The notes under the pieces: model-generated
What the model was told of the DNA's origin: nothing
What the model saw: the letters and a program-made list of their open reading frames with translations, nothing else
The model's database searches: none
Shown: piece after piece, positions 42,881 to 52,471 of the stretch
How positions within the stretch are numbered: the stretch's first letter is position 1
Layout of the letters: every line of letters starts with the position of its first letter
Program-made: the position numbers and the translations under genes
Assembly (NCBI GenBank): GCA_017616015.1
Contig: JAFZYY010000024.1
Span: 1 to 64,000 of the forward strand
From: Alphaproteobacteria bacterium
GTDB lineage: Bacteria; Pseudomonadota; Alphaproteobacteria; CAAGCB01; CAG-977
Length of the DNA stretch: 64,000 nucleotides
Direction: 5' to 3'

Positions 42881-44209
42881 TTATCCGAAATCGTTCGGGG
42901 CGGCGGGGACTTCCGTTCCTTCTTCCATGTACTGCTTCAATTTGTTGCGTAGCGTCCTGATCGATATGCCCAGGATATTAGCCGCATGCGTCCGGTTGCC
43001 CAAAGTGTGTTTCAGCGTGCTGATGATTAAATCTTTTTCGACATCGGCGACCGTTCTGCCGACCATGTTTTCGGAAGAGGAGCTCTCTTCCGTTTCCCGC
43101 GGCTGTTCCATCGATCCTGTCAGCATGATCGCTTCCGGCGCGATTTCGCTTCCCGTCGACAGCAATACCGCACGGTGAATCGTGTTTTCCAGCTCGCGCA
43201 CGTTGCCCTGCCACCCGTAAGCCAGAAGCATATCCGCAGCTTTTTTGGATAACGGTTTGACGGGAATATCGTTCATTTCCGAATATTTTTTGATGAAATA
43301 CTCGGTCAGAGGCAGAATATCATCTTTGCGCTGGCGCAGGGACGGAATGGAGATATTGACGACGTTTAAGCGGAAATACAGGTCTTCGCGGAAGGTTTTG
43401 TTCAAAACTTCCTGCTGCATGTTGCGGTTCGAAGTCGCTAAAATACGCACGTCGACGTTGATCGGTTTTTTGCCGCCGATGCGGTCGATTTGCCGTTCCT
43501 GTAATACGCGCAACAACTTGGCTTGCAGGCGAATGTCCATTTCGCTGATTTCGTCCAGTAAAAGTGTGCCGCCGTCGGCTTCTTCAAACTTGCCGATTCG
43601 TCGGGCAACCGCGCCGGTGAAAGCACCTTTTTCATAACCGAACAGCTCGGATTCCAACAGGTTTTCGGGAATAGCCGCGCAGTTGACCGCGACAAACGGC
43701 GCGGAAGATCGCTTGGAATTGGCGTGAATGTATTTGGCGATGACTTCCTTACCCGTTCCGGATTCGCCGGTAATCAGGACGCTGGCGGTTGAAGGCGCTA
43801 TTTGTTTGGCCAGCTGCAATACCTGTTCCATGGCTTTATCTTTGTAAATAACGGGAGTCGTCTGCATGGAAAAGGCGGAAAGAACAGCGCCGATCAGTTC
43901 CGCATCGGGCGGCAGAGGGATATATTCTTTCGCGCCGGCTTTGATAGCTTTGACGGCGGAACGCGCGTCGGCCGCCACGCCGCAGGCGACGACAGGCACG
44001 CAGATTCGCTCGGCGTCCAGGCGTTCGACCAGAGAATAAATATCCAATTTAACGTCCGCCATAATCAAATCGGCGCTTTGTCCGCTGCGTAACAACTCTA
44101 AAGCTTGATCCACGGATTCGGCCAAAGCGACGGAACCGCCTTTTTTGATGGCGATCTGACTGGCGGCTCCGATTTGTCCGTCCATGGCTCCGATTAATAA
44201 CAGACGCAT
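42881..44209 (-). CDS. flbD: Sigma-54-dependent flagellar activator FlbD
   Basis: A 442-residue NtrC-family activator. The N-terminal receiver (1-115) opens MRLLLIGAMDGQIGAASQIA, close to Caulobacter FlbD, and keeps Asp52 but lacks the usual paired acidic residues, so activation is probably not by a standard kinase. The AAA+ domain has ITGESGTGKEV, GAFTGA (sigma-54 contact) and GGTLLLDEISEM. A Fis-type helix-turn-helix closes the protein. It should drive class III/IV flagellar genes such as fliK-flgD-flgE here. FliX, its partner in Caulobacter, is not seen in this window. Confidence 0.93.
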   Translation of the reverse strand: MRLLLIGAMDGQIGAASQIAIKKGGSVALAESVDQALELLRSGQSADLIMADVKLDIYSLVERLDAERICVPVVACGVAADARSAVKAIKAGAKEYIPLPPDAELIGAVLSAFSMQTTPVIYKDKAMEQVLQLAKQIAPSTASVLITGESGTGKEVIAKYIHANSKRSSAPFVAVNCAAIPENLLESELFGYEKGAFTGAVARRIGKFEEADGGTLLLDEISEMDIRLQAKLLRVLQERQIDRIGGKKPINVDVRILATSNRNMQQEVLNKTFREDLYFRLNVVNISIPSLRQRKDDILPLTEYFIKKYSEMNDIPVKPLSKKAADMLLAYGWQGNVRELENTIHRAVLLSTGSEIAPEAIMLTGSMEQPRETEESSSSENMVGRTVADVEKDLIISTLKHTLGNRTHAANILGISIRTLRNKLKQYMEEGTEVPAAPNDFG

Positions 44210-44232
44210 TTTGTTTCCTTAAAACTTAAAGG

Positions 44233-44631
44233 TTAATTTCTTTCCGCTTTGATGATTTCAGTCATCGTAATGCCCAGCCGGTCTTCAATGACGACGACTT
44301 CGCCGCGGGCGACCAGACGGTTGTTGACGTAAATATCGATTGCTTCGCCGATTTTGCGATCCAATTCGACGACGGCGCCGCGTCCGAGTTTTAACAGCTG
44401 ATGCACCTGCATGCTCGACTTGCCCAAAACGGCGGACACCTGAACGGGGACGTCGTAAACAGCCTCCAATTCCGCGGAAGATTTAGGCTTTTCAGGAGGT
44501 TCTTCATTAAATCGGCTGCTTTTTTCCGAAGCAATAGATTGGGACGAAGCCGCGCTTTTTTCTTCCAAATCGTTCAGGCGCAATTCTTCTTCGTTTCCGA
44601 TTTCGGGAGCTGTGTCATTTGTATCAGTCAT
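44233..44631 (-). CDS. fliN: Flagellar motor switch protein FliN
   Basis: A 132-residue protein with a variable acidic N-terminal half and a C-terminal SpoA domain (about 50-130): VPVQVSAVLGKSSMQVHQLL, LGRGAVVELDRKIGEAIDIY, GEVVVIEDRLGITMTEII. FliN forms the lower C-ring and docks the FliH-FliI complex. It begins 2 bp after fliH. Confidence 0.95.
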   Translation of the reverse strand: MTDTNDTAPEIGNEEELRLNDLEEKSAASSQSIASEKSSRFNEEPPEKPKSSAELEAVYDVPVQVSAVLGKSSMQVHQLLKLGRGAVVELDRKIGEAIDIYVNNRLVARGEVVVIEDRLGITMTEIIKAERN

Positions 44632-44633
44632 CG

Positions 44634-45620
44634 TTATTCTTCTCCGTTATGATCTGCCGGCGCGGCATGAGCATATAATTTTACCAGTTCTTCGGTATGA
44701 TTTAAAACCTCTTGCATATTTTTTTCCAATCCGCCGTTTTTCCATTCGACACGACAGTCGCCGGCGGGCAAAGTATCGTCGCGGACGACGGCTATCTTTC
44801 CGCCATAAGCTTCTTGCCGAACCAGATCTGTCAGCATCGGCTTGATCTTATCTGCCAGAAGCGGGTTCAGTCGTAAAGATATTTTAGGCTCATCTTTTAA
44901 AAAATGTAGATTTTTTTCCAATAAATCGCGAATTTCGGTTAAAGCGTTTGCTTCGGCTAAAGAAGGCAGAGCTTTGCGACAGACAGCCAGAGCGAAATCA
45001 ACGGCAGTCGTGAAAACGGTTTGCGCGTTTTCATGGGAAATTTTTAAGAGCTCTTTTATGGAAGAATCGATCGAAGTCAGTGTGTCCGAATTTTGTTTTT
45101 CAATCGACGCCATAGCTTCCTGCCACGCCGATTCCCGTCCTTGTTCCTGTCCCGCCAGACGTCCTTCTTCCCGCGCTTTGTTTTTTGCGTCTTCCATTTC
45201 TTCGTCGGTGTGTGTGAAAACGATGGCGGGAGCCGGCGGCGGTTCTTCTTTTACCGGTTCAACAGCGGCTGGTTCCTGAATGTCAACCGAAGGATTGTTT
45301 TCCGGTTGGGGTGCGGCAACGTTTTCTTCCGCATTTTCCAGGTTTTCCGTTTTTTCTTTCTCTTCTTCTTTCTCTTCTTCCTTTTGGTCTTTTTCTTCCG
45401 CGGCAGGAGAGGGGGGCTGAGTCTCATTGTCGCTTTGTTCTTCAGGGGTTTCTTCTTTAGTAAAGATGTCTTGTGTTTTGATGTTTATGGTGTCCAATAA
45501 CTGTGAAATGGAAGGAATACCGTCTACGGATACGGAAGACATGTCTTCCTGATCCCCCGGATTGGTTCCTTCAGGATCGTCAAACCGTCTGTCAAACATA
45601 AATTTGTATTCTTTTGCCAT
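44634..45620 (-). CDS. fliH: Flagellar assembly protein FliH
   Basis: A 328-residue FliH/YscL-family protein, longer than usual (about 230) because of an insert of Glu/Lys-rich low-complexity sequence (about 60-105). The C-terminal half is conserved: EDAKNKAREEGRLAGQEQGR, then a domain ending VRDDTLPAGDCRVEWKNGGL. FliH links FliI to the C-ring and negatively regulates its ATPase. Position between fliG and fliN supports the call. Confidence 0.88.
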   Translation of the reverse strand: MAKEYKFMFDRRFDDPEGTNPGDQEDMSSVSVDGIPSISQLLDTINIKTQDIFTKEETPEEQSDNETQPPSPAAEEKDQKEEEKEEEKEKTENLENAEENVAAPQPENNPSVDIQEPAAVEPVKEEPPPAPAIVFTHTDEEMEDAKNKAREEGRLAGQEQGRESAWQEAMASIEKQNSDTLTSIDSSIKELLKISHENAQTVFTTAVDFALAVCRKALPSLAEANALTEIRDLLEKNLHFLKDEPKISLRLNPLLADKIKPMLTDLVRQEAYGGKIAVVRDDTLPAGDCRVEWKNGGLEKNMQEVLNHTEELVKLYAHAAPADHNGEE

Positions 45621-45640
45621 CGTTCGACACCGTTAAAAGA

Positions 45641-46660
45641 TTAATAGACCAATTCGTCCTGAGAACCGCCTTCGGAAATTGTAATTTCACCGTTGTTGGC
45701 CAAATCTTTTGCTGTTTGAACGATTGCCGCCTGAGCATCGTCAACATCACGCAAACGAACAGGCCCCATAGCGTCCATATCTTCTTTCATCATCTTGCCG
45801 GCGCGTTCGGACATATTCTTGAAGAACAGATCTTTGATACCGTCGGAAGCGCCCTTTAAGGCGATAGCAAGCTTTTCCTTGTCCACATTGCGCAGCAATA
45901 CCTGAACGCCCATCGCGTCCAAACGGGTCAAATCTTCGAATGTGAACATCAAAGCTTTGATTCGTTCCGCGGATTCGTGGTTGCGTTCTTCCAACGCGGC
46001 CATGAAACGTCCTTCGGCGTTGCGATCCATATTGTTGAACATTTCGGCGATCAGTTCGTGCGAATCCTGACGCGTTGTTCTGGTCAGGTTGTTCATGAAT
46101 TCGGTGCGCAGAGTTTGTTCCAGACCGTCCAGAATATCTTTTTGGATCGCTTCCAGACGCAGCAGACGCATAATAACGTCCATCGCAAAAGATTCCGGCA
46201 ACAAAGTCAAAACACGGGCGGAATGATCGGGCTTGATTTTAGATAAAATAACAGCCACCGTTTGCGGGTATTCGTTTTTCAGGTAGTTTGCCAGAACCTG
46301 TTCGTTGATATTGCCCAGCTTATCCCACATTGTACGGCCGGCGGGACCGCGGATCTCTTCCATAATGGTGTCGACGCGGTCTTTGGGCAGATTTTTCAGC
46401 AACAGTCTTTCCGTGTTTTCAAAGTTTCCGATCATAGTGCCGGGATTGGAAATGGAGCTGGCGAATTCCAAAAACAATTTTTCAACGACGGCCGACGGGA
46501 CGGAGCCCAAGCTTGTCATAACAATGGATAATTCGCGGATTTCCTCGTCTTCCAATAAAGAAAGCATTTTTGAAATATATTCTTCCGGCAAAGACATCAG
46601 CAGTATAGCCGCCTTTTGAGGGCCGGTCAGATTATAATAATTTTCAACGGCTTTAGTCAT
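45641..46660 (-). CDS. fliG: Flagellar motor switch protein FliG
   Basis: A 339-residue rotor protein with the N-terminal FliF-binding domain ([17 protein letters not shown]), middle domain with [20 protein letters not shown] (EHPQ-like), and C-terminal torque domain with [19 protein letters not shown] carrying the charged residues that contact the stator. Complete. AAGGAA lies upstream of the ATG; fliF precedes by 12 bp. Confidence 0.96.
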   Translation of the reverse strand: MTKAVENYYNLTGPQKAAILLMSLPEEYISKMLSLLEDEEIRELSIVMTSLGSVPSAVVEKLFLEFASSISNPGTMIGNFENTERLLLKNLPKDRVDTIMEEIRGPAGRTMWDKLGNINEQVLANYLKNEYPQTVAVILSKIKPDHSARVLTLLPESFAMDVIMRLLRLEAIQKDILDGLEQTLRTEFMNNLTRTTRQDSHELIAEMFNNMDRNAEGRFMAALEERNHESAERIKALMFTFEDLTRLDAMGVQVLLRNVDKEKLAIALKGASDGIKDLFFKNMSERAGKMMKEDMDAMGPVRLRDVDDAQAAIVQTAKDLANNGEITISEGGSQDELVY

Positions 46661-46672
46661 AAAAGAAATTCC

Positions 46673-48289
46673 TTATTCAGAATATAACCAATTACGAATG
46701 ATACTGACCGCTTCTTCGGGGTGTTGTTCGATGATTTCTCCGATTTTCTTTACGCTTGACGCTTTGACGCGGCCTTCCACTTTGGCAATATCGATCAGTT
46801 CTTCCAACTGTTCGGAGTCCGTCATCGTGTTGCCGGATGCCGGCCCCGTCAGCTGTTGCAGCTCTTCATTTTGTGCCATGAGCAGCCTCTCCTCTTCTTC
46901 CTCGATTTCCGGTTGTTCGAAAGCTTTGACAACCAAAGGACGGACAACCAGTAAAACAACCAAAACGGCGACAAAAGCCACGCAAATTCCTTCAACCATT
47001 CTGATAATTTCTTGTTTGGTGAAATTCATGAAAAGAATGGGATCTTCCAAAGCCAGCAATTCGTCGGGATTAAAGAACGGCAGATTAATGACTTCGACGG
47101 TGTCGCCGCGCGCGGCGTCAAATCCGACGGCGGAACGAACCAAAGTCGTCAGCAATTCCATTTCCTTTTCCGTACGGGGAATATACTCTTTTGTTCCGTC
47201 GTCTTTGCGCTGATAATTTCCGTCTACGATAACCGCTACGGACAACCGTTTAATAACGCCGTTTTTTCGAACCTGACTGATGACTTGTTTCGAAATTTCA
47301 TAGTTGACGGTTTCTTCCGTCCGATTGGATTTTTGCGAAACCTGATTGGCGTTTTTCGTTTCCGCGTCCGGCAGGTTTTGTTCGACGCTGACAATCGGTT
47401 CGCGTTCGTCCGTATGCGCGTTTTCTTCAATCGTAGTGGAAGAACGCAGTACCTGAGCGTCCGGATCGTAAACTTCTTTATTAACGACGACCTGATCGAA
47501 ATCCATTTCCAAAGACGCCTGTACGCGTACTTTGTCCATGCCGACGGATTGTTCGATCAGACTTTGGACGGAATTAATCAATCGTTTTTCATAGTCTCTG
47601 CGCATTTCCTCGTTGGAGGTCATTTGCATTTGTTCGTCGTTATCAAAATTCTTGGTTAAAAGCGTTCCGCGCGCGTCCATGATGGACACGTCTTTTGTCT
47701 GCATTTTAGGAACGGCGGCCGCGACCAGACGCTGCACGGCTTCGACCTGTTTGGGCGACAGCTTTGTTTTTTCTTCCATTCTGATAATCACGGAAGCCGA
47801 AGGCGGCTGCTCTTCGCGGGAAAACATTTCGCGGCGCGGCAAAACCAAATGAACACGAGCCGATTTGACGTTGTCTATCGCTTTGATCGTGCGTGACAGT
47901 TCGCCTTCCAAAGCGCGCAGCATTTGCAAATTTATAATGTCATGACCGACACCCGGAGATTGAGCCTTGTCGAAAAGTTCGTAACCGACAACACTTCCCG
48001 CATTCACGGTTTCCGCCAACTGAACGCGTAATTTTAAAGCGTCGGAAACAGGGACATGAATTTCCGTCCCGTTTTTGAATAAGCGGTAAGGCACGTTTTG
48101 TTCGTCCAACCGGGCAATAATGTTTTTAGCATCTGCCGGATCCAATTCATTAAACAAAACAGCCATTTCTGTCGTTCCCAAATGGGTCGCCAGATAAATC
48201 AAAAATCCCATCAGGAATATCAGCACGCCGCCCATGGCCATCAAGCGTCTGGTTCCTAAATTCTTAAGCGTTTGAATAAAAGAAAGCAC
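46673..48289 (-). CDS. fliF: Flagellar MS-ring protein FliF
   Basis: A 538-residue MS-ring protein with TM1 at about 16-34 and TM2 at about 425-447. The periplasmic ring-building motifs are present: TEMAVLFNELDPADAKNIIA, LARLDEQNVPYRL, and LEGELSRTIKAIDNVKSARV. The C-terminal tail that binds FliG is present. It starts with GTG. It is first in the fliF-to-flhG operon. The 362 bp upstream hold a tandem repeat and the flgE terminator. Confidence 0.96.
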   Translation of the reverse strand: MLSFIQTLKNLGTRRLMAMGGVLIFLMGFLIYLATHLGTTEMAVLFNELDPADAKNIIARLDEQNVPYRLFKNGTEIHVPVSDALKLRVQLAETVNAGSVVGYELFDKAQSPGVGHDIINLQMLRALEGELSRTIKAIDNVKSARVHLVLPRREMFSREEQPPSASVIIRMEEKTKLSPKQVEAVQRLVAAAVPKMQTKDVSIMDARGTLLTKNFDNDEQMQMTSNEEMRRDYEKRLINSVQSLIEQSVGMDKVRVQASLEMDFDQVVVNKEVYDPDAQVLRSSTTIEENAHTDEREPIVSVEQNLPDAETKNANQVSQKSNRTEETVNYEISKQVISQVRKNGVIKRLSVAVIVDGNYQRKDDGTKEYIPRTEKEMELLTTLVRSAVGFDAARGDTVEVINLPFFNPDELLALEDPILFMNFTKQEIIRMVEGICVAFVAVLVVLLVVRPLVVKAFEQPEIEEEEERLLMAQNEELQQLTGPASGNTMTDSEQLEELIDIAKVEGRVKASSVKKIGEIIEQHPEEAVSIIRNWLYSE

Positions 48290-48384
48290 CTTCGTCCCTA
48301 CACCAAACCACAGTTACACACACACAATAATGTATAACATAACGAACATAAAAAAATTCTTAACGAAAATTCATTTTATAGGTC

Positions 48385-48456
48385 AATCGGTTCGTTGACT
48401 GTGATGCTCGACTGCGCACGTACTTTTTGTACGCTTGCGCGTCTGCGCTTCTCGTC
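48385..48456. repeat. 72-bp intergenic repeat, copy 1
   Basis: Identical over 72 bp to 48495-48566, in the same orientation. The preceding 10-15 bp (ATTTTATAG) are also shared. It contains an imperfect inverted repeat, GCGC-A-CGTAC ... GTACG-CTT-GCGC around TTTTT, so it would fold as RNA or single-stranded DNA. Confidence 0.9.
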
Positions 48457-48494
48457 GCCTGCCGTTTGACACTCTAAAATGAATTTTATAGAGG

Positions 48495-48566
48495 AATCGG
48501 TTCGTTGACTGTGATGCTCGACTGCGCACGTACTTTTTGTACGCTTGCGCGTCTGCGCTTCTCGTC
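48495..48566. repeat. 72-bp intergenic repeat, copy 2
   Basis: Second exact copy, 110 bp downstream of the first. The interval 48290-48651 between fliF and flgE holds these repeats and the flgE terminator; no gene is supported in it. Confidence 0.9.
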
Positions 48567-48584
48567 ATTTCCTGTTTTTATGAT

Positions 48585-48618
48585 AAAAAAAAGCCCCTGC
48601 CGGACAAGCCGACAGGGG
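48585..48618 (-). terminator. flgE terminator
   Basis: Stem CCCCTG (48594-48599) / CAGGGG (48613-48618), extended by CGG/CCG after one mismatch, followed on the minus strand by eight U residues (48592-48585). It ends the fliK-flgD-flgE transcript. Confidence 0.85.
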
Positions 48619-48651
48619 AAAGAAAAAAGAGAATGAATTTTGTTAAAAGAA

Positions 48652-51600
48652 CTACCGCTTAATCGTCAGCAGTTCTTCCAACATGGAATCCGCGGTCGTG
48701 ATGATTCTCGACGCGGCGGAATAAGCGCGCTGTGTCGTAATCATGTCCGTGAATTCTTCGGCGATGTCGACGGTGGACTGTTCCAGCGAGCTGCTGGCGA
48801 TAACGCCCGCGCCGCTTTGTCCTGCCGTGCATAAGGACGCGTTGCCGGACTTCGTTGTTTCAATGTAAGCGTTGCCGGTTAACGCTTCCAACGAATTGAC
48901 GTCTACGAAAGTCGCCAGAGGAATCTGCGCAATCGCTCTGGTTTCGCCGTTGTCGAAAATCGCGGTGACGATACCGTCTTCGCTGACCGAAACACCGGTG
49001 TAGTTCCCGAACTTGGCGCCGTCCTGGTTGACATAGTTGGTCGTAAACTTGCCGGCCAGTTGTGTCAGACCGTTCGCGGTGTTGACGTCGCCGATATACA
49101 GGTTGAGCTGCGAGCTTTCATAGTAATTGCCCGTCATATCGCTGGCGCCGTTCGCCCATTCGATCGCGACTTTATCCGTGCCGATTTGCTTGGGCGTACC
49201 GTCGGCGTTGAAGCTGACAGCCGGAATTAAAGAGCCGCTCTGCGCGTTGTCGACGTTGTTGAAGGAAAACGCGTTTGTCAGAACCAGCAATCCGTCCGTA
49301 TCCGGTTCATCGCATTGCTGACCGTTGTCTTTGCCGGCGACATTCAAAGCGTCGTTGCCGATGCCGTTTGTTTGTACAAATGTCTGCACGTCTTCGTTTA
49401 CGGTATCCGGCGTGACGACGAAATCGGCGGACGTAATGGCATGGGTATTGTAGGCCGTCATTACCAACTTATCGCCAAGCTGATATTCGGACACGTTAGC
49501 TAAAGTTGCCAAATTCGTCATTACCGTCTCGGGACTGACAGATATATCCAGAGTTGTCACGGTGCATGTTCCTTCTCCGAGGTTGTCGCCACCTAACGTC
49601 AGAGTGGCTCCGACCACGCTGCCGGGAACACGGGCGACGTCGCCCAACGCCACCATCGCATCGGCCGCGGTCGCTATGCCGGTCAGACCGACTTCATTTG
49701 CTCCCGCATAATTGTTGACCTGATTCATCACGGTGCAGGTTCCGCCGTGGAAAGAGTTTCTGGCCAATGTCAGCGACGTGCTGCCGTCGGGCGTTTCGCC
49801 CAAAGCGCCCTTTAAAGCGTCCATCGCGTCGGCGGCGTTCGCCAAACCGTTGATAGCGAGCTCGTTGTCTCCCGGAACGGCCTGACGATTGGTAATGGTC
49901 GGCACTGTGCCTAATGTCGAGGCAAAGGCGGTGACGCTGTAGTCGACGGTCAGTGACGCGCCGTCAACGCTGATATCAATGCCGGCCGCGGTGGCTGCGG
50001 CGGCCAATGCGTCCGCCGCTTGCGCCTCGGTCGTTATCGCTGCCGGCGTGTCCAGACTGACTTCGTTCGCTGCCGCAGGTCCTGCAACGAAAGTAAACAC
50101 TGTTCCGTTGATCGTAACCGTTTCGCCCGCGGCGGGGACGGCATTCAAATTCAAAGTTGACGTTTCCCTGATGAACGTATAAGTGTTCGCGCCGACGACG
50201 ACGGTCTGACCGTTTGTCGGAACGCCGGTGAACGTCAATGTTTCCGTTTCGTCGACGAACGTGTACGTCGTTCCGTTGACGACGACGTTTTCATTGGCGA
50301 GCGGAACACCGGTAAACGTCAATGTTTCTGTTCCGATTATCGTGTCCAAATCCAGAGTGGTTGAATTGGATATTCCTCTGGCCAGCGTGTAAGCCGTGCC
50401 GTTGATTGAGACCGTTGTGCCGTCGTAATCGTTGATGTCCGTGGAAGCGAATGTCAGCGTGTCCTGATTTAATTCGACGCTTACGTTAGGTCTGTTGGCG
50501 TCTAAATAAACGCCGGTCGAAACCATCGTTGCTCCGTTGACCTGAATATAGTTGCTCAGATCCGTAACGTTGTTTGCGTTTTCGTAATAAGCCTTCATCG
50601 TGTTGTTCAAAGCGCTCATCACGGCGATGGGAACGGCGGAGGTGTGGTCTTTTTCAACTATATCGGAAATGTTGACCGCGATGTTTCCTCCGGCCAGAAC
50701 CGTTCCCGAAGGAAGTCCCGGATTGTCGGTGAATTCATATGTTTTGGCGCCTCCTCCGGCAATGTCTCCGATTGTGACGAATTGTCCGACATAGGCGGCA
50801 ACGTTGGTCGACTGGAATGTGACGGAAGCCGAATTGCCCGAAGAAACAAGAATGTTGGATCCGGTCGAAGTCGGATTGATTTCCAGCGTCGAGCCAGATG
50901 CGACATAACGTTCATAATCCGGTTCGTTGTTGTTGATGCTTTGTTTCAACAAGGAAACGAGCTTGACGGTGTCTATTTTTCCGGTCGTGTAGTTGATCAT
51001 GTCCCTGATGTCGACGGTAATAACACCGTTGGCAGCACTCGGCGCTGCATCTCTGAAGATGTAGGTGTTGTTTCCGATCGTTATTGATTTATCCAGATAA
51101 TCCGCCAGATTGTCGCTGGCAAAGTCGATACGGGCGGTGTTCTTGATATTCCAATCGATTTCGGGCAATTCGAATTCACCGGTAGAAATGCCGGTTGACG
51201 GATCGGGATTGGCGGCCGACTGCGCGCAGGCCGTCGAATTGACTTTGAATTTGACTGCGGAACCGCTGGTTGACTGGTTGATTTCGATTGTTGTCCCGTC
51301 TGTTCCGACATAGAAACGTCCGGCGCTGGGCAATGTGTTTTGAATAGCGTTGTTGAATTTATCAACAGCGTCCGCCGTCGTGACGATGCCGGAGCTTAAA
51401 TCGACGGCGACGACGACTTCGTTGGCTTTCGGCGAATAAGAAGTCGTATTGTCTTCTGTAAATTCAAACACGTAATTCGTGCCGTTCGTTTCCATTGCGA
51501 TATAAGAATGGTTTGTCGGAATGGAATTGAATTCCAACTGAGCGCGGGCAGAATAGACGTCAGGATCTTTGTCGGCTGTTCCTTCAATCGAGCTGTAAGT

Positions 51601-52386
51601 TACCATCGTTGCGGCGCCGGACGGCATGCCGATGTCCAAAGACCACGTTCCCGTGTTCGTTTTGGTGAACGTCAGCGTGGCGTTATGAGAATTGCCCAAT
51701 GAGTCGTAAATCAATACGGAAGAGCTGTGACGTCCTCCTTTCTCCGGAAAAGCCGGATCGAAAACGGGGTCGTCCGCCGGCAGGTTGGCGCCGAAAGAAA
51801 CATTATGCGTTTCCTGAGCCGTTCCGCCGATCGTGTTCAAATTGATAGCGCGCAGGTTGTTGGCGTCAATGATGTTGTCATTAACGTAAACGGTTGTTCC
51901 TTTTTCGTCCGTATAGGCTTTCATGTACATGTTCGGGCCGATTTGAACCAATGAGGCGTTTTCGTAACCGTCATACGCCTGCAAAGGCCAGGCCTGCAGA
52001 TAAAAACCGTTGTCGTTTTTCAGGTATCCGTCCTGATCGACGCTGAAGTTGCCGACGCGGGTATAGCTCCACAAATCTTCGACACTCGGTTGAGAAGTTT
52101 GTGTCGTAACGAAAAATCCGTTGCCGGAAATACCTAAATCCGTCGAATAGGTCGTGCTGCTCAGCAATCCCTGAATATCGACGCCCGCGCGGGTGCGACA
52201 ATAGACGCCGCCGCTGGAATAACGCGTGGAGGATACCTGCTTGGTTACCAGTGTTGAAAAACTGGCGGAATTAGCTTTGTAACCGATCGTGTTCACGTTG
52301 GCAATGTTGTCCGAAATGATGCTCATGGCGGACGACTGCGCGCTTAAACCCGAAACGCCGGTTCTTAATGCACCGAATAAACTCAT
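48652..52386 (-). CDS. flgE: Flagellar hook protein FlgE, greatly enlarged
   Basis: A roughly 1,244-residue hook subunit; FlgE is usually about 400-600. The ends are canonical: MSLFGALRTGVSGLSAQSSA and SDNIANVNTIGYKA at the N-terminus, and STVDIAEEFTDMITTQRAYS with ADSMLEELLTIKR at the C-terminus, so the rod-like core is complete. The extra 600-odd residues are a surface-exposed domain with internal tandem repeats (nt 50085-50340) of the type T-L-T-F-T-G-V-P, plus duplicated ANAADAMDAL / ATAADAMVAL blocks. ATG 52386 is favoured by spacing from AGGAGA; 52392 is possible. It is last in the sigma-54-driven fliK-flgD-flgE operon. Confidence 0.92.
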   Translation of the reverse strand: MSLFGALRTGVSGLSAQSSAMSIISDNIANVNTIGYKANSASFSTLVTKQVSSTRYSSGGVYCRTRAGVDIQGLLSSTTYSTDLGISGNGFFVTTQTSQPSVEDLWSYTRVGNFSVDQDGYLKNDNGFYLQAWPLQAYDGYENASLVQIGPNMYMKAYTDEKGTTVYVNDNIIDANNLRAINLNTIGGTAQETHNVSFGANLPADDPVFDPAFPEKGGRHSSSVLIYDSLGNSHNATLTFTKTNTGTWSLDIGMPSGAATMVTYSSIEGTADKDPDVYSARAQLEFNSIPTNHSYIAMETNGTNYVFEFTEDNTTSYSPKANEVVVAVDLSSGIVTTADAVDKFNNAIQNTLPSAGRFYVGTDGTTIEINQSTSGSAVKFKVNSTACAQSAANPDPSTGISTGEFELPEIDWNIKNTARIDFASDNLADYLDKSITIGNNTYIFRDAAPSAANGVITVDIRDMINYTTGKIDTVKLVSLLKQSINNNEPDYERYVASGSTLEINPTSTGSNILVSSGNSASVTFQSTNVAAYVGQFVTIGDIAGGGAKTYEFTDNPGLPSGTVLAGGNIAVNISDIVEKDHTSAVPIAVMSALNNTMKAYYENANNVTDLSNYIQVNGATMVSTGVYLDANRPNVSVELNQDTLTFASTDINDYDGTTVSINGTAYTLARGISNSTTLDLDTIIGTETLTFTGVPLANENVVVNGTTYTFVDETETLTFTGVPTNGQTVVVGANTYTFIRETSTLNLNAVPAAGETVTINGTVFTFVAGPAAANEVSLDTPAAITTEAQAADALAAAATAAGIDISVDGASLTVDYSVTAFASTLGTVPTITNRQAVPGDNELAINGLANAADAMDALKGALGETPDGSTSLTLARNSFHGGTCTVMNQVNNYAGANEVGLTGIATAADAMVALGDVARVPGSVVGATLTLGGDNLGEGTCTVTTLDISVSPETVMTNLATLANVSEYQLGDKLVMTAYNTHAITSADFVVTPDTVNEDVQTFVQTNGIGNDALNVAGKDNGQQCDEPDTDGLLVLTNAFSFNNVDNAQSGSLIPAVSFNADGTPKQIGTDKVAIEWANGASDMTGNYYESSQLNLYIGDVNTANGLTQLAGKFTTNYVNQDGAKFGNYTGVSVSEDGIVTAIFDNGETRAIAQIPLATFVDVNSLEALTGNAYIETTKSGNASLCTAGQSGAGVIASSSLEQSTVDIAEEFTDMITTQRAYSAASRIITTADSMLEELLTIKR
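50085..50340 (-). repeat. Tandem coding repeats inside flgE
   Basis: Three consecutive units of about 28 residues: TETLTFTGVP-x-VVVNGTTYTFVDE, TETLTFTGVP-x-VVVGANTYTFIRE, TSTLNLNAVP-x-VTINGTVFTFVAG. DNA similarity is visible as recurring CGGTGAACGTCAATGTTTC-like stretches. They suggest growth of the hook domain by in-frame duplication. Confidence 0.75.
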
Positions 52387-52471
52387 TGTCATTCTCCTTT
52401 TTTCTTTGTTTCTCTCCGCTCGGTTCTGGGCGCGAGAAACGTTTTAATGCCGAATTTTCTGATCGGCTTTG

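Noticed and set aside
48349-48363. CtrA box upstream of fliF (TTAA-N7-TTTA)
   Set aside because: One half-site is imperfect in an AT-rich stretch, so chance is a fair explanation, although CtrA control of fliF would be expected biologically.
48383-48568. A small minus-strand frame over the 72-bp repeats
   Set aside because: The peptide simply repeats because the DNA does; there is no start signal.
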